From an uncultured Prevotellaceae bacterium (GTDB lineage Bacteria > Bacteroidota > Bacteroidia > Bacteroidales > Bacteroidaceae), in NCBI GenBank assembly GCA_900318795.1, contig ONLU01000026.1, positions 1 through 35,550 of the forward strand: DNA of 35,550 nt, read 5' to 3'. Each line of letters begins with the position of its first letter. The first letter of the stretch is position 1. Position numbers and translations under genes: made by a program. The notes beneath the pieces are model-generated. The model worked only from the letters and a program-made list of their open reading frames with translations, had not been told where the DNA came from and searched no databases. Positions 14,471 through 23,180 of the stretch are shown piece by piece.

Positions 14471-16975
14471 TCATGACTTGATGATTATGTTGTTGACAAT
14501 AGCTTCCATGGCATGACGTGCCACCAGTGCCCGCTCGTCATCCTTGAACGTGACGGTATACTGCTGCCTTGGGTGTCGCAGCGCCACCAGCAAAGCCGTT
14601 TCGCCCCATCCCCGGTCCTCAATGTGGTCTGACTGTGCCAGCCGTTCCAGCTCTGCTCCATGCCGTCGCCAGTAGCGCAGTGTGCGGTTGACGGGTGCAG
14701 ATATCTCGATGCCACGATAGCGATAACGGGCGGCCACGACCTGCCAGTCCTCACAGCCACGCCTCGTCACCATGCCACGCAGAGTCAGCGGCTGGCGACG
14801 CTCGGTTCCGTCCGAGTGGCATACCAGCCACCTGAAGACGAGCGGTGGGAACAGCCACGCCGTCAGTACCACCGAGAACATGCCGATGATGGTCACCTCG
14901 GCCAGCGAGAACAGGGCTGGATGCCGGGCCACGGCCAATGAACCGATGCCTGCGAGCATGATGGCTGCCGACAGTACGATGCCGTACTTGTAGGATGCCA
15001 GCATCTGGCGCCGATAGGCATATTCGTACTGACAACCCTCGGTCATCAGGATGGTGTAGTCGTCGCCCTGTCCGAAGATGAACGTTGCCAGGATGACGTT
15101 GACCACATTGAACTGGATGCCGAGCAGTGCCATGATGCCCAATATCCATATCCAGCTGACTGCCATGGGCAGAAACGAGAGCAACGCCAGCTCGATGCTG
15201 CCCAGCGAGCACCACAGGAAGACGAAGACGATGAGTCCGCACGCCCAGCCGATGTAGTTGAAGTCGGCAGAGAGGTTGTCTACGATGCTTGCCGTCAGCG
15301 AACGTCCATCCTCAGCGGGCGGTGTATGGACGAGATGATAGAAGCCGTCAAAAGAATCGGCGGCAAAGCCGGCCACCTCGGCCTGTTCGCTCAACAACTT
15401 GTACCACGCCAGTCCCTCCTGCTGCCTCCATGCGTTCCAGCGCGCCCGTGCCTTCTCACGTTCCTGAGTGCCTTGTGTCCCACTTCCCGTCAGGGCCTGC
15501 AGATACTCCATGTCCTGACGCTGTTCGTCCGTCATGTAGTTGATGTGCTGCAGGTCGGCATCGAACGAAGTCTGCAGACTGAACCACCCCAGAACCACCG
15601 TCAGCGCCACCACCGGCCAGACTGTCCACTGCTGGTTCTCCAGTCTGAAGGTCGGAGTATGGCTCGCAATCTCCTGTCGTATGCGGTCCAGTGCGCCAAA
15701 TAGCCGGTGAGGTGTCTTGTGTGCCCGTCCCACCAGATGGGGCAGCCAGAGCAGCACGAACAGGATGGTTCCCACGAGCAGGAAGGCGCTGAACAGTCCC
15801 AGGTCGCGCAAGGCCGCCGAGTTGAGTGGTATCAGTGCCAGAAAGGCACCCACCGTGGTGATGTTGCCCACCACCAGCGGCACGGCCATTTCCTTGAGTG
15901 CCGCCCGCATGTCGGCGGTATGCGAGAAGTGGGCTATGAGGTGCAACGGATAGTTGACGGCAATGCCGATGATGACCGACGAGATGCCGATGACAATGAC
16001 CGATACCCCTTGGTGGACCATCGTCAGACACCCCATGGCAAAGAGCCACCCCCACCCGATGCTGAAGGCAATCAGCAGCATGTTGCGTGCGTGACGGAAA
16101 GCCAGCCACAACAGCAGCAGAATGATGCCGGCAGCCAAGGAGACGGCTCTCATGCTGTCCGTTTTGATCTGACGTGCATTGCCAACGGCGATGATGGGTC
16201 CTCCCGTCAAGTGGACCGACACCCCGGGATATTGTTTGCTGACGCTGTCGCCCGTCTGCTGGAGCCATTCGGCCAGCAGTCCGTTGTGTTCCGTCTCGCT
16301 GACGCCATATGGTGAGTCGACCATGAGCATGGTTCGACGGACGGACGTCGACGTATGCCCGTCTTCCGTCTGGGCAACGTTGAGCGCCGATGCCCGGAGC
16401 CGTTCCGTCACCGATGCAAACAGGTTCAGCGGATCGTACCCTATCTGCAGGGCCATCATGCCTGCCGAGGGCAGCATGAGTCGCTGTTTGTCGTCCTCAA
16501 GCTGTTGTCTAACTGATTCCGGCGTCTTCCTCAGGGTGTCCATACGCGCATAGTCTTCGTCGGTCAGCAGATAGGGCATCCGTGCATACAGTGAACCCAT
16601 CCACTCGTTCATTACGTCAGGATCGTCCGGCGACAGCAGTCCTGTGACATTGGTCAGAGTGTGGCGTTTGCATGCCACATCTCCCAGTTCTTCCGAACGC
16701 TCGAAGAGTTCCCTGAAGAGCTCCACCGGTGCCTCATCCAGACTGTCTGCCGACTGAAAGATGACATAGATGCGTCCTGCGTGCTGCGCCTGCTGAAAGG
16801 TTTGCAGGGCCTCTTGCCTGTTGCTGTCCAGCGGCAGAAAGTCTGCAATGTCCTCCCTGAACGTCTGCTGCGTCACCAGCACTCCACACAGCACGGTGGT
16901 GAGCACAAGCGACAACCATCTCAGCAGGCTGTGCCCCCTCAGGTAGTCATATATATGAAGTATCAGCCCCGTCAT
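14471..16975 (-). CDS. MMPL/RND-family lipid exporter with methyltransferase-like tail
   Basis: The 834-residue protein has the RND/MMPL layout: an N-terminal helix (HSLLRWLSLVLTTVLCGVLV), a large periplasmic loop, a first membrane bundle (SLAAGIILLLLWLAF to FVLLWLPHLVG), a second helix-loop unit starting VWPVVALTVVLGW and a second bundle containing FIFGQGDDYTILMTEG. Such proteins export the aryl-polyene lipid in related clusters, driven by proton flow. The last 110 or so residues lie after the final helix. RYRYRGIEI and GWGETALLVALRHP followed by FKDDERALVARHA resemble the first half of a SAM-methyltransferase Rossmann fold, seen in Bacteroidetes lipid exporters fused to acyltransferases. 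Here the acyltransferase is missing. Overlaps the esterase gene by four bases. Confidence 0.85.
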   Translation of the reverse strand: MTGLILHIYDYLRGHSLLRWLSLVLTTVLCGVLVTQQTFREDIADFLPLDSNRQEALQTFQQAQHAGRIYVIFQSADSLDEAPVELFRELFERSEELGDVACKRHTLTNVTGLLSPDDPDVMNEWMGSLYARMPYLLTDEDYARMDTLRKTPESVRQQLEDDKQRLMLPSAGMMALQIGYDPLNLFASVTERLRASALNVAQTEDGHTSTSVRRTMLMVDSPYGVSETEHNGLLAEWLQQTGDSVSKQYPGVSVHLTGGPIIAVGNARQIKTDSMRAVSLAAGIILLLLWLAFRHARNMLLIAFSIGWGWLFAMGCLTMVHQGVSVIVIGISSVIIGIAVNYPLHLIAHFSHTADMRAALKEMAVPLVVGNITTVGAFLALIPLNSAALRDLGLFSAFLLVGTILFVLLWLPHLVGRAHKTPHRLFGALDRIRQEIASHTPTFRLENQQWTVWPVVALTVVLGWFSLQTSFDADLQHINYMTDEQRQDMEYLQALTGSGTQGTQEREKARARWNAWRQQEGLAWYKLLSEQAEVAGFAADSFDGFYHLVHTPPAEDGRSLTASIVDNLSADFNYIGWACGLIVFVFLWCSLGSIELALLSFLPMAVSWIWILGIMALLGIQFNVVNVILATFIFGQGDDYTILMTEGCQYEYAYRRQMLASYKYGIVLSAAIMLAGIGSLAVARHPALFSLAEVTIIGMFSVVLTAWLFPPLVFRWLVCHSDGTERRQPLTLRGMVTRRGCEDWQVVAARYRYRGIEISAPVNRTLRYWRRHGAELERLAQSDHIEDRGWGETALLVALRHPRQQYTVTFKDDERALVARHAMEAIVNNIIIKS

Positions 16976-17820
16976 CTGCCAAACGTTTTAATCCATTCCA
17001 AAAACATCTCCTTCCATTGGCGACACTCAGCAGAGCCCTTCACCTCGCTCGCACCGAAGCCGTGACCACCTGTGCGGAACTGCACATAGCGGTGGGGAAC
17101 CCGATGGGCAGTCAGTGCCGAGTCCAATAGTACCGAGTTACGATAGTCCACGACAGGGTCGTCCGCACAGTTGACTAGAAACACAGGGGGACAGTCGTCT
17201 GGCACATGGCGCTCCAGCGACAGCAAGTCGCGCAGTTTCCTGTCGCCTGTTCGTGAGTCGCCCAGCAGTCCGCGCCGTGAGCGCTTGTGCACACAAGGCT
17301 CCGTCATGGTGACCACCGGATAGACTGCAGCCACGAAGGCAGGACGGTCGGCAGGGGCAAATAACTCAGCAGCCGACATGACCAGGTGGCCCCCGGCCGA
17401 GAAGCCCATGACCCCGATGGCCGTCGTGTCTACGGCATAGTCGTCGGCATGTGACTTGACATAGCGGATGGCCTGTCGCAGGTCGTCCTGCGCGTCAGGA
17501 TAGCGGGTGCCGCGGAAGACGAGCCGATAGTGCGTCACAAACGCTGGCACATAGGCCGTGCGATAGTTGAGCACGAAGGCGGCCATGCCGTTCTGTTGCA
17601 GCCAGCGGGCCACGTCGTGCCCCTCCGTCTCGGTGTCGTGCCAGAAGTAGCTTCCCCCCGGACAGACAATAGCAGTCTTGGCCGGAGCAAGACGCTTGGC
17701 AGGGATATAGGGAGTCAGCAGTACACGCTTCTTCACCCGTGTCCCCTCCCAGATGTTCACCTGGGCTGATGATCCGATGACGAGCATCGTCATGAGTACT
17801 ATGATTGTCTGTCTGCGCAT
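16972..17820 (-). CDS. Secreted alpha/beta-hydrolase (esterase) in the polyene operon
   Basis: The 282-residue protein has a signal peptide (cleavage near Ala19-Gln20) and an alpha/beta-hydrolase fold. The nucleophile elbow GFSAGG puts Ser141 in place, with CPGGSY at 53-58 as a possible oxyanion loop, Asp221 in NCADDPVVD and His253 in GGHGFG completing the triad. BD-FAE and acetyl-xylan esterases look similar. It overlaps the FAD oxidoreductase gene by 22 bases and the MMPL gene by four, so it belongs to the operon. A periplasmic esterase might trim or transfer the finished lipid. That role is a guess; esterases are not part of the minimal aryl-polyene set as I know it. Confidence 0.82.
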   Translation of the reverse strand: MRRQTIIVLMTMLVIGSSAQVNIWEGTRVKKRVLLTPYIPAKRLAPAKTAIVCPGGSYFWHDTETEGHDVARWLQQNGMAAFVLNYRTAYVPAFVTHYRLVFRGTRYPDAQDDLRQAIRYVKSHADDYAVDTTAIGVMGFSAGGHLVMSAAELFAPADRPAFVAAVYPVVTMTEPCVHKRSRRGLLGDSRTGDRKLRDLLSLERHVPDDCPPVFLVNCADDPVVDYRNSVLLDSALTAHRVPHRYVQFRTGGHGFGASEVKGSAECRQWKEMFLEWIKTFGR

Positions 17821-19343
17821 ACGTTGATTCTATTAATTATATAATTAGTTCCGAGAATGGCCTCACAGGTGTTCACAGCAGTCAGGGGTACACCGCAAAA
17901 GCCGTGCAGATTGTTGTTCTGTCCGGTGAGCAACAGGTTGCGCACCTTGGTGACAACAGGGACCTGCGAGAGGGCCATGTGGTGGCAGTTCTTGGCAAAG
18001 CCGCAGATGCTGCCCTCCTTGACACCATAGTAGTCGCGGATGGTCAGCGGTGATGCCGTGTTCACGGCTTCTATAGCCTCGCTGAAGCGAGGGTGCATCT
18101 CCTCCACTTGAGCAAGCAGTTCGTGCATCCTGTCAACCTTCCACCGTTCGTAGTCCTCGCCACGGTGCCCCACAGTGGTGTCTGCCCAGTGTTCCACCAG
18201 CCGGAAAGGCATGGGGGCCGTCACCAGTACCTTCGTAGCCCATTCGTCCTGATGCTCGTTGGGGGGCGTCATCAGCAGGAATCCTAAGGGCCACGGACGC
18301 TCCGTGCTGCTGAAGTTCCACACATCGGCATAGCGAGTCATGTAGTACTCAGAGTGGTTGATATACCTGAACGATCGGGGTTTCAACTTGATATAGAGCG
18401 AAAAAGCCGAGTGTGTATTAGGGATGCTGTTCAGACGCTCCCGATAGGACTTGGGGAAAGCATCTTCCCGCATCAGTCCCAGCAGCGTGCAGGGATGAAT
18501 GTCCGAAATGTACCAGTCTGCCGTCAGCACCCTGCCACCCAGCGTTTTCACATACTCCACCTGCCTCACTCCTCCCTCCACTCTACACTCTATCCACACC
18601 ACACCATCGCCCGTCACCACTTGACCACCATGCTGTATGACAACATCCGCCAACAGTTGGGCAAAATGATTGCTGCCACCTACAAAACGACTGGCGCCGC
18701 GTAGGTAGAGGGCACTGATGATGGCATGGATGTATGCCGGAGTCTCATGAGCCCGGCCGCCATACAGCGGGTTCATGTATGCCAGTACACTTCTCAGCCT
18801 GGGGTCGGTGATGTGGCGTGCTATAAAGTCGTCAGCCGCCATCAGCATATCCTCCCGCTCGGCCAGCAGTCCGATGTTTCCCTTGGATGGACGGAGATTG
18901 AAAAGGTCTACCTCATCGGCCATTGTCAGGACATCGTCGACATAGTGCTCCAGATGCTCCCGCTCAGCAGGAAACTGTTGCGCCAACGAGCTGACAAATC
19001 CCTCACGCCCCTTGGCGATGTTATAAAATGTATGATCTTCCGAGAAATACAACCGATCGGTGCAGTCATCGTCGACATCGCGCAACTTAACACCATCGAG
19101 GATGTCCAGATAACGGCAAATCTTCCAGATGTTACCCCCTGGCTGCATACCACCAATCACATGCATCCCCGTGTCAAAGTGCTCGCCGAAACGCTGGAAA
19201 GTCTGCAAACCACCACCTGTCGTTGTATTTTTTTCGACGATAGTGACTTGGAAACCCTCTTTGCTCAAGATGGCCCCAGTAAAGAGTCCGCCCAGTCCTG
19301 CACCTATGATGACAACACGTTTTGAACTTTTAACTTTGAACAT
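17799..19343 (-). CDS. CrtI/CrtISO-like FAD-dependent oxidoreductase, copy B
   Basis: The 514-residue protein belongs to the phytoene desaturase/carotenoid isomerase superfamily. It has a dinucleotide-binding motif GAGLGG at 14-19, followed by VEKNTTTGGGLQTF, a FAD-contacting segment HFDTGMHVIGG, and a C-terminal signature LLLTGQNNNLHGFCGVPLTA. It is a diverged tandem paralogue of the next gene upstream. The ATG at 19343 and the first codons (TTCAAAGTTAAAAGTTC) lie in low-complexity sequence typical of intergenic spacers here. The segment CRVEGGVRQVEY (about 18560-18595) is also low-complexity. In a polyene operon it may desaturate, isomerise or hydroxylate the chain or its ring; the reaction is unknown. 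Confidence 0.85.
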   Translation of the reverse strand: MFKVKSSKRVVIIGAGLGGLFTGAILSKEGFQVTIVEKNTTTGGGLQTFQRFGEHFDTGMHVIGGMQPGGNIWKICRYLDILDGVKLRDVDDDCTDRLYFSEDHTFYNIAKGREGFVSSLAQQFPAEREHLEHYVDDVLTMADEVDLFNLRPSKGNIGLLAEREDMLMAADDFIARHITDPRLRSVLAYMNPLYGGRAHETPAYIHAIISALYLRGASRFVGGSNHFAQLLADVVIQHGGQVVTGDGVVWIECRVEGGVRQVEYVKTLGGRVLTADWYISDIHPCTLLGLMREDAFPKSYRERLNSIPNTHSAFSLYIKLKPRSFRYINHSEYYMTRYADVWNFSSTERPWPLGFLLMTPPNEHQDEWATKVLVTAPMPFRLVEHWADTTVGHRGEDYERWKVDRMHELLAQVEEMHPRFSEAIEAVNTASPLTIRDYYGVKEGSICGFAKNCHHMALSQVPVVTKVRNLLLTGQNNNLHGFCGVPLTAVNTCEAILGTNYIINRINVCADRQS

Positions 19344-19356
19344 TGAACTTTAACTT

Positions 19357-20901
19357 TTAACCTTTGTTTGCCTCCAATATTTGTAAATAAATCCGTTCTG
19401 CCGTCAGCAGTTCGCTGCATGTTACGATGGTACCCACAATGACCCCTAGGATGCCATGCGAGTTGATGTTCTGACCCGTCTGCAATACATTGGGAATCTT
19501 GGTACGATGTGGTACTCGACAAGCCACACCAGTATTGATGTCGCGAGCCACACCATACATGCCTCCAGCCTCAGCACCAGTGTAGTCGTGGTATGTCAGC
19601 GGTGTCGAGGTATAGTAGTGTCTGATGTGCCGGCGCAGGCCGGGGAACTGCTGTTCTACTGCTGCCAGCAGCCGCTCAGCATGTTGCCGCTTGAACTCCT
19701 CATAGTCCTCGCCGCGACGGCCTACTTGGGTTCCCAGCCACCGCTCGACATCCTGCATCTGCATATATGAGATAATGACACCGGTCTTGGCATAGGCAGG
19801 ATGGGTATGTGGCGACGGGACATAGTCGGCAAAGTGCATATAGAGATAGCCCTTGGGCCACGAAGTGTCGTCGTACTCCTCACAGCCCCAGGGTGTCGGA
19901 CTGCTGTATCCGTAGAAGTTATAGTTCTGATAGGGCACGGCAGCGTCCTGAAAGTCCAAATAGACCGAGAAACCACCCACGGTCTGAGGAATGCTGTTGA
20001 TGCGTGTACGGAATGCGGGACGAATGAGCTTTGAGTCTATCAGCTCAAGGGTCCGCATGGGATGGGCATCGGAGATGACATAGTCGCACGGCAGAAATTC
20101 GCCTCCCTCCAAACTCATCCCTCCACACTCCACCATCACACCCGTGGCATGACGGTCATCGCAAACTATTTTGGTCGCCTGGCAACCCACCAGCACCTTG
20201 CCGTCATAGCGCTCGATTGTATGCACCATAGATAGCGCTATCTGGTCACTGCCCCCGACCACACGGAAGGCGCTCTGATTGTAGAAATCCATGATGAACG
20301 CATGGGTCGAAAAGGGTGTCTTGTCTTTTTGGGCTGCATAGAGCGGCAACGAACCTGCGAGTACGTTGGCCAGCAACGGGTCGGTAATGATGCTGTCGAT
20401 GACCTCGTTGACAGAGTGCAGCTGGTATTCGGTGGTGAGCGGTGATGTCTGATGTCTGAGGGGTGATGTCTGAGAATGGAGTGCCGATGCTTGTGCCACG
20501 CGTTGCACGATGTCGAAGTACTGTTCCAACTGGTGACGCTGGTGGGGAAAGTAAGTTGCCATCTGTTTGATGAACGCCTCACGCCCGTTGGCAAAGCGGA
20601 ACCGCTGTCCCTCCAGACTCACCACGTCGTAGCCATCGGTGTCGAGGGGTGACAGCAGGATGTCCTGCTTGATCTCCAAATACTGTAACAGACGATCCAG
20701 CGTCTGTCCCTTGCGGGCACTGCCCACAAAGTGCATGCCCGTTTCGAACCGGGCCCCGCGGCGCGAGAAGCATTGTAGACAGCCTCCGGGTTGCGCTGCC
20801 TGTTCGAGAACGGTCACCTGATAGCCGTTCTTCGCCAGGACGACGCCGCACGAGAGTCCGCCCATGCCGCTGCCGATGATGATGACTCGCTGTTTACACA
20901 T
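19357..20901 (-). CDS. CrtI/CrtISO-like FAD-dependent oxidoreductase, copy A
   Basis: The 514-residue member of the phytoene desaturase-like family has GSGMGG at 10-15, then LEQAAQPGGCLQCF, FETGMHFVGSARKG, and the C-terminal VLQTGQNINSHGILGVIVG that closes the FAD site. I use the ATG at 20901, which overlaps the stop of the glycosyltransferase gene (ATGTGTAA). A TTG three codons earlier is possible. Residues 142-158 (HSQTSPLRHQTSPLTTE) are encoded by intergenic-type repeat DNA containing two CAGACATCAC words. The paralogue downstream lacks this segment. The pair is 13 bases apart and may work as a heterodimer or in succession on the polyene; this is inference. Confidence 0.85.
   Translation of the reverse strand: MCKQRVIIIGSGMGGLSCGVVLAKNGYQVTVLEQAAQPGGCLQCFSRRGARFETGMHFVGSARKGQTLDRLLQYLEIKQDILLSPLDTDGYDVVSLEGQRFRFANGREAFIKQMATYFPHQRHQLEQYFDIVQRVAQASALHSQTSPLRHQTSPLTTEYQLHSVNEVIDSIITDPLLANVLAGSLPLYAAQKDKTPFSTHAFIMDFYNQSAFRVVGGSDQIALSMVHTIERYDGKVLVGCQATKIVCDDRHATGVMVECGGMSLEGGEFLPCDYVISDAHPMRTLELIDSKLIRPAFRTRINSIPQTVGGFSVYLDFQDAAVPYQNYNFYGYSSPTPWGCEEYDDTSWPKGYLYMHFADYVPSPHTHPAYAKTGVIISYMQMQDVERWLGTQVGRRGEDYEEFKRQHAERLLAAVEQQFPGLRRHIRHYYTSTPLTYHDYTGAEAGGMYGVARDINTGVACRVPHRTKIPNVLQTGQNINSHGILGVIVGTIVTCSELLTAERIYLQILEANKG
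20428..20478 (-). repeat. Intergenic-type repeat inside an oxidoreductase gene
   Basis: CAGACATCAC occurs twice on the minus strand (20442-20451 and 20463-20472), within CATCAGACATCAC, an exact copy of 883-895. It is in frame and encodes the SQTSPLRHQTSPL linker. Confidence 0.7.
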
Positions 20902-22396
20902 CTTGTTCAATTCTGTTTGCTATTGTCTCATATTTTTCGATGTAGTGCCTGCGCATGGCTTGAGCCTGTGTCCTCAGGTCGCCCATGTTATTCAGTGCTG
21001 CCCTCGTGAACGGACGTCCCAGTTCCATATAGATGGGGCCCGGGCGCAGGTGGTAGGTATTTTTGGGCAGGATACGCCCCGGACCGTAGAGATACATCGG
21101 CACCACGTCAAGCCCCAGTTGTTGGGCAATGTAGAACGCTCCCTTATGGAATCGGCCTATGCGACAGTCCGCCGAGCGGGTACCTTCGGGATAGACAGCT
21201 ATGCTGTATCCCCGTTCGACCAGAGACCGTAACTTGGGCATCAACCGGTCAATGCCGGCAGACACGGGATAGAACTCTGCGGCACGGACTATCCGGCCGT
21301 ACAGCGGATGATACCATACCCAGTCCTTGGTCAGGATGATCATCTTGGGCGTCAGCATCAGTTGGCATGGCAAGTCGAGATGCGACTGGTGGTTGCAGAT
21401 GTACACGGCAGGCTTCTGGAATGCAACGCCACACTCGCCCTTGGTTGAGAAGTCTATCTCCTCACTGATGTTGTATGTGAAAGTAGTCCCGGGGATGCCG
21501 TGTCGCAACATCAGAAAACGCATAGCGCGAAAGATGACGTGATGAACTCTGCTACGGTCTATCCACACTAGAGGAGTGAAGACACAAAGGCAGAAGAATA
21601 GGGTAAATAGAATGGCATATACAGTCCTCGCTCCACGCTCCACCCTCCTCCACAGACGCAGTGGCAGGCCGTAGACCACAGCCAGGAAGCACAACACGGT
21701 GTTGAGAACGCTGATGCGTGCGAAGTCACGGGCTGGACGGAAGTGGCTGACGCGTTCTGCCTGAGGAGGATAGTAGACCTTGACATCGATGGATACTATG
21801 TCCACCCCGTGCCACGACGCCAGTACCAGCAGTTCCAGCTCGGCCTCGTAGCGGGCGGTGAGGATACTCAGTCCGCGGAGCTTCTTCAGCGGATAGAGTC
21901 GATAGCCGGTCTGTGTGTCAGCCAATCGCCGACCGGTCTGTACATAAAACCAGAAATTGGAGAAACGATTGGCAAAGCGGCTCCCTGGCGAACGTGCTAT
22001 GCCGTCCATCAGACGACGGCCCAGTATCAGTGACCCGGGGTGTTGCCGATTGGCCTCCAGGAACAGTGCGATGTCGTCAGGATAGTGCTGTCCGTCGCCA
22101 TCGAGCGTCACAGCATAGGCAAACCCCATCTGCAGGGCGCGTCGGAGACCACACTTCAGGGCATAGCCCTTGCCTCGGTTCCGAGCGTATTCCACCAGCG
22201 TGATGCCCTCTATGCCGTGTAGGATGTCACGCGTGCCGTCTGTCGATCCGTCGTTGACGACTATGACGTCGCGACACTCCTGCAGTGTCGCCCGGACAAC
22301 GGCGGCTATAGTCCCCTCATTGTTGTATGTGGGTATCACGACACAAATGCCCCGGTCGCTGAGTAACTGTTGCTGGTGGATTTTATAATCAGTCAT
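20894..22396 (-). CDS. GT2 glycosyltransferase fused to lysophospholipid-type acyltransferase (ApeJ-like)
   Basis: The bifunctional protein has 500 residues. An N-terminal GT2 domain has IPTYNNEGTI at 21-30, VVNDGSTDGT at 46-55 and the metal-binding DGDGQHYPDD at 99-108. A hydrophobic segment at about 228-275 follows. The C-terminal LPLAT domain has the catalytic NHQSHLD at 335-341 and YPEGTRS at 402-408. The same fusion is found in aryl-polyene clusters, where it is believed to attach a sugar and an acyl chain to the lipid carrier. RVERGARTV (251-259) between the domains is encoded by a CTCCACGCTCCACCCTCCTCCAC low-complexity patch. The start directly abuts the stop of the FabZ-like dehydratase gene. 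Confidence 0.9.
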   Translation of the reverse strand: MTDYKIHQQQLLSDRGICVVIPTYNNEGTIAAVVRATLQECRDVIVVNDGSTDGTRDILHGIEGITLVEYARNRGKGYALKCGLRRALQMGFAYAVTLDGDGQHYPDDIALFLEANRQHPGSLILGRRLMDGIARSPGSRFANRFSNFWFYVQTGRRLADTQTGYRLYPLKKLRGLSILTARYEAELELLVLASWHGVDIVSIDVKVYYPPQAERVSHFRPARDFARISVLNTVLCFLAVVYGLPLRLWRRVERGARTVYAILFTLFFCLCVFTPLVWIDRSRVHHVIFRAMRFLMLRHGIPGTTFTYNISEEIDFSTKGECGVAFQKPAVYICNHQSHLDLPCQLMLTPKMIILTKDWVWYHPLYGRIVRAAEFYPVSAGIDRLMPKLRSLVERGYSIAVYPEGTRSADCRIGRFHKGAFYIAQQLGLDVVPMYLYGPGRILPKNTYHLRPGPIYMELGRPFTRAALNNMGDLRTQAQAMRRHYIEKYETIANRIEQDV

Positions 22397-22774
22397 CTAT
22401 TGATATTTACAGGTGAAAGAGAGTCTGGCCAACACGCGTTTGCCTGCCTGCAGCTGAACCTGCGACTGACAGGTGCGAGTGGCGTTATCGGTAATGATGT
22501 GGACAAACACGCACGATACTGCAGGTGTCTCCAACGGAGAGATGACACTCAGAAACTTGACGTTCTTGACCTTCTGTATGAGGAGTGACTTGTCGAGATG
22601 GTGCTCCAGCAGTTCTTTGGCCATTTGTATGATGAACACCCCGGGGGTAATGGGATTGCCGGGGAAGTGGGCCTGCCAAATGCTGTGGCTGGTATCCAGG
22701 AGAATGTCATACTGCACGGTGCCGGCCATGCTGCTTTTATCCGATATGTGATAGAGGCTATTCAGTAATTTCAT
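22397..22774 (-). CDS. FabZ-like hotdog 3-hydroxyacyl-ACP dehydratase
   Basis: The 125-residue single hotdog domain removes water from the 3-hydroxyacyl-ACP intermediate to create each new double bond. The FabA/FabZ signature AHFPGNPITPGVFIIQ at 35-50 holds the catalytic His36. The acidic partner residue usual in the FabZ helix (E/D) is represented by Glu in MAKELLEHHL. The start overlaps the end of the upstream uncharacterised gene by 17 bases. Polyene clusters commonly encode two dehydratases, as here with the one at 28325-28774. Which acts on which chain length is unknown. Confidence 0.85.
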   Translation of the reverse strand: MKLLNSLYHISDKSSMAGTVQYDILLDTSHSIWQAHFPGNPITPGVFIIQMAKELLEHHLDKSLLIQKVKNVKFLSVISPLETPAVSCVFVHIITDNATRTCQSQVQLQAGKRVLARLSFTCKYQ

Positions 22775-23180
22775 GGGTTATCGGGGTCATTTGGTAGGTA
22801 ATGTGACGACTTGTATTCTGATAGACTGTCTCGCCACGATGCAGCGCTTCCATGAACCTGACCAGGTCGTTGCGCAGCACTCGGCGGATGTACCACTTGT
22901 CCAGCATGGGGACGACATGGTGCAACTTGACTTTGTGCTTGTCAGGATGGTAGGTGAAGTCCAGGGCGGTGATGCCGAACTCGTTGAACAGGCATCCCTT
23001 GACGACACCATCTTCACGAAGCAGAACACAGACACCACTGATGTAGCCATCGGCCATTTGTATCATGGCGTCATAGCGGGCATGTTGCCCGTTGCTGACG
23101 GGCAGGACTGTCTGTGCACGGAGGCCGGCGACCGACAGCAGACTAATGAAGAGCAAACATATCGTGTGCAATGGTCTCAT
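22758..23180 (-). CDS. Small secreted protein of the polyene cluster, function unknown
   Basis: The 140-residue protein has an N-terminal signal peptide (CLLFISLLSVAGLRA, cleavage before Gln23), no lipobox and no other membrane segment. The mature part has alternating hydrophobic strands (YISGVCVLLREDGVVKGCLFNEFG, ALDFTYHPDKHKVKLHHVVP), which suggest a beta-rich, possibly lipid-binding fold. Related clusters carry a DUF3261-type outer-membrane protein at the same place beside LolA, and this may be its counterpart; I cannot show homology by eye. It overlaps the LolA fusion gene by 38 bases and the dehydratase gene by 17, so its expression is tied to theirs. Confidence 0.75.
   Translation of the reverse strand: MRPLHTICLLFISLLSVAGLRAQTVLPVSNGQHARYDAMIQMADGYISGVCVLLREDGVVKGCLFNEFGITALDFTYHPDKHKVKLHHVVPMLDKWYIRRVLRNDLVRFMEALHRGETVYQNTSRHITYQMTPITHEITE

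Noticed and set aside
17799-20901. Carotenoid biosynthesis cluster
   Set aside because: The CrtI-like and CrtF-like genes have no phytoene synthase, prenyl synthase or cyclase near them, while ketosynthases and ACPs dominate.
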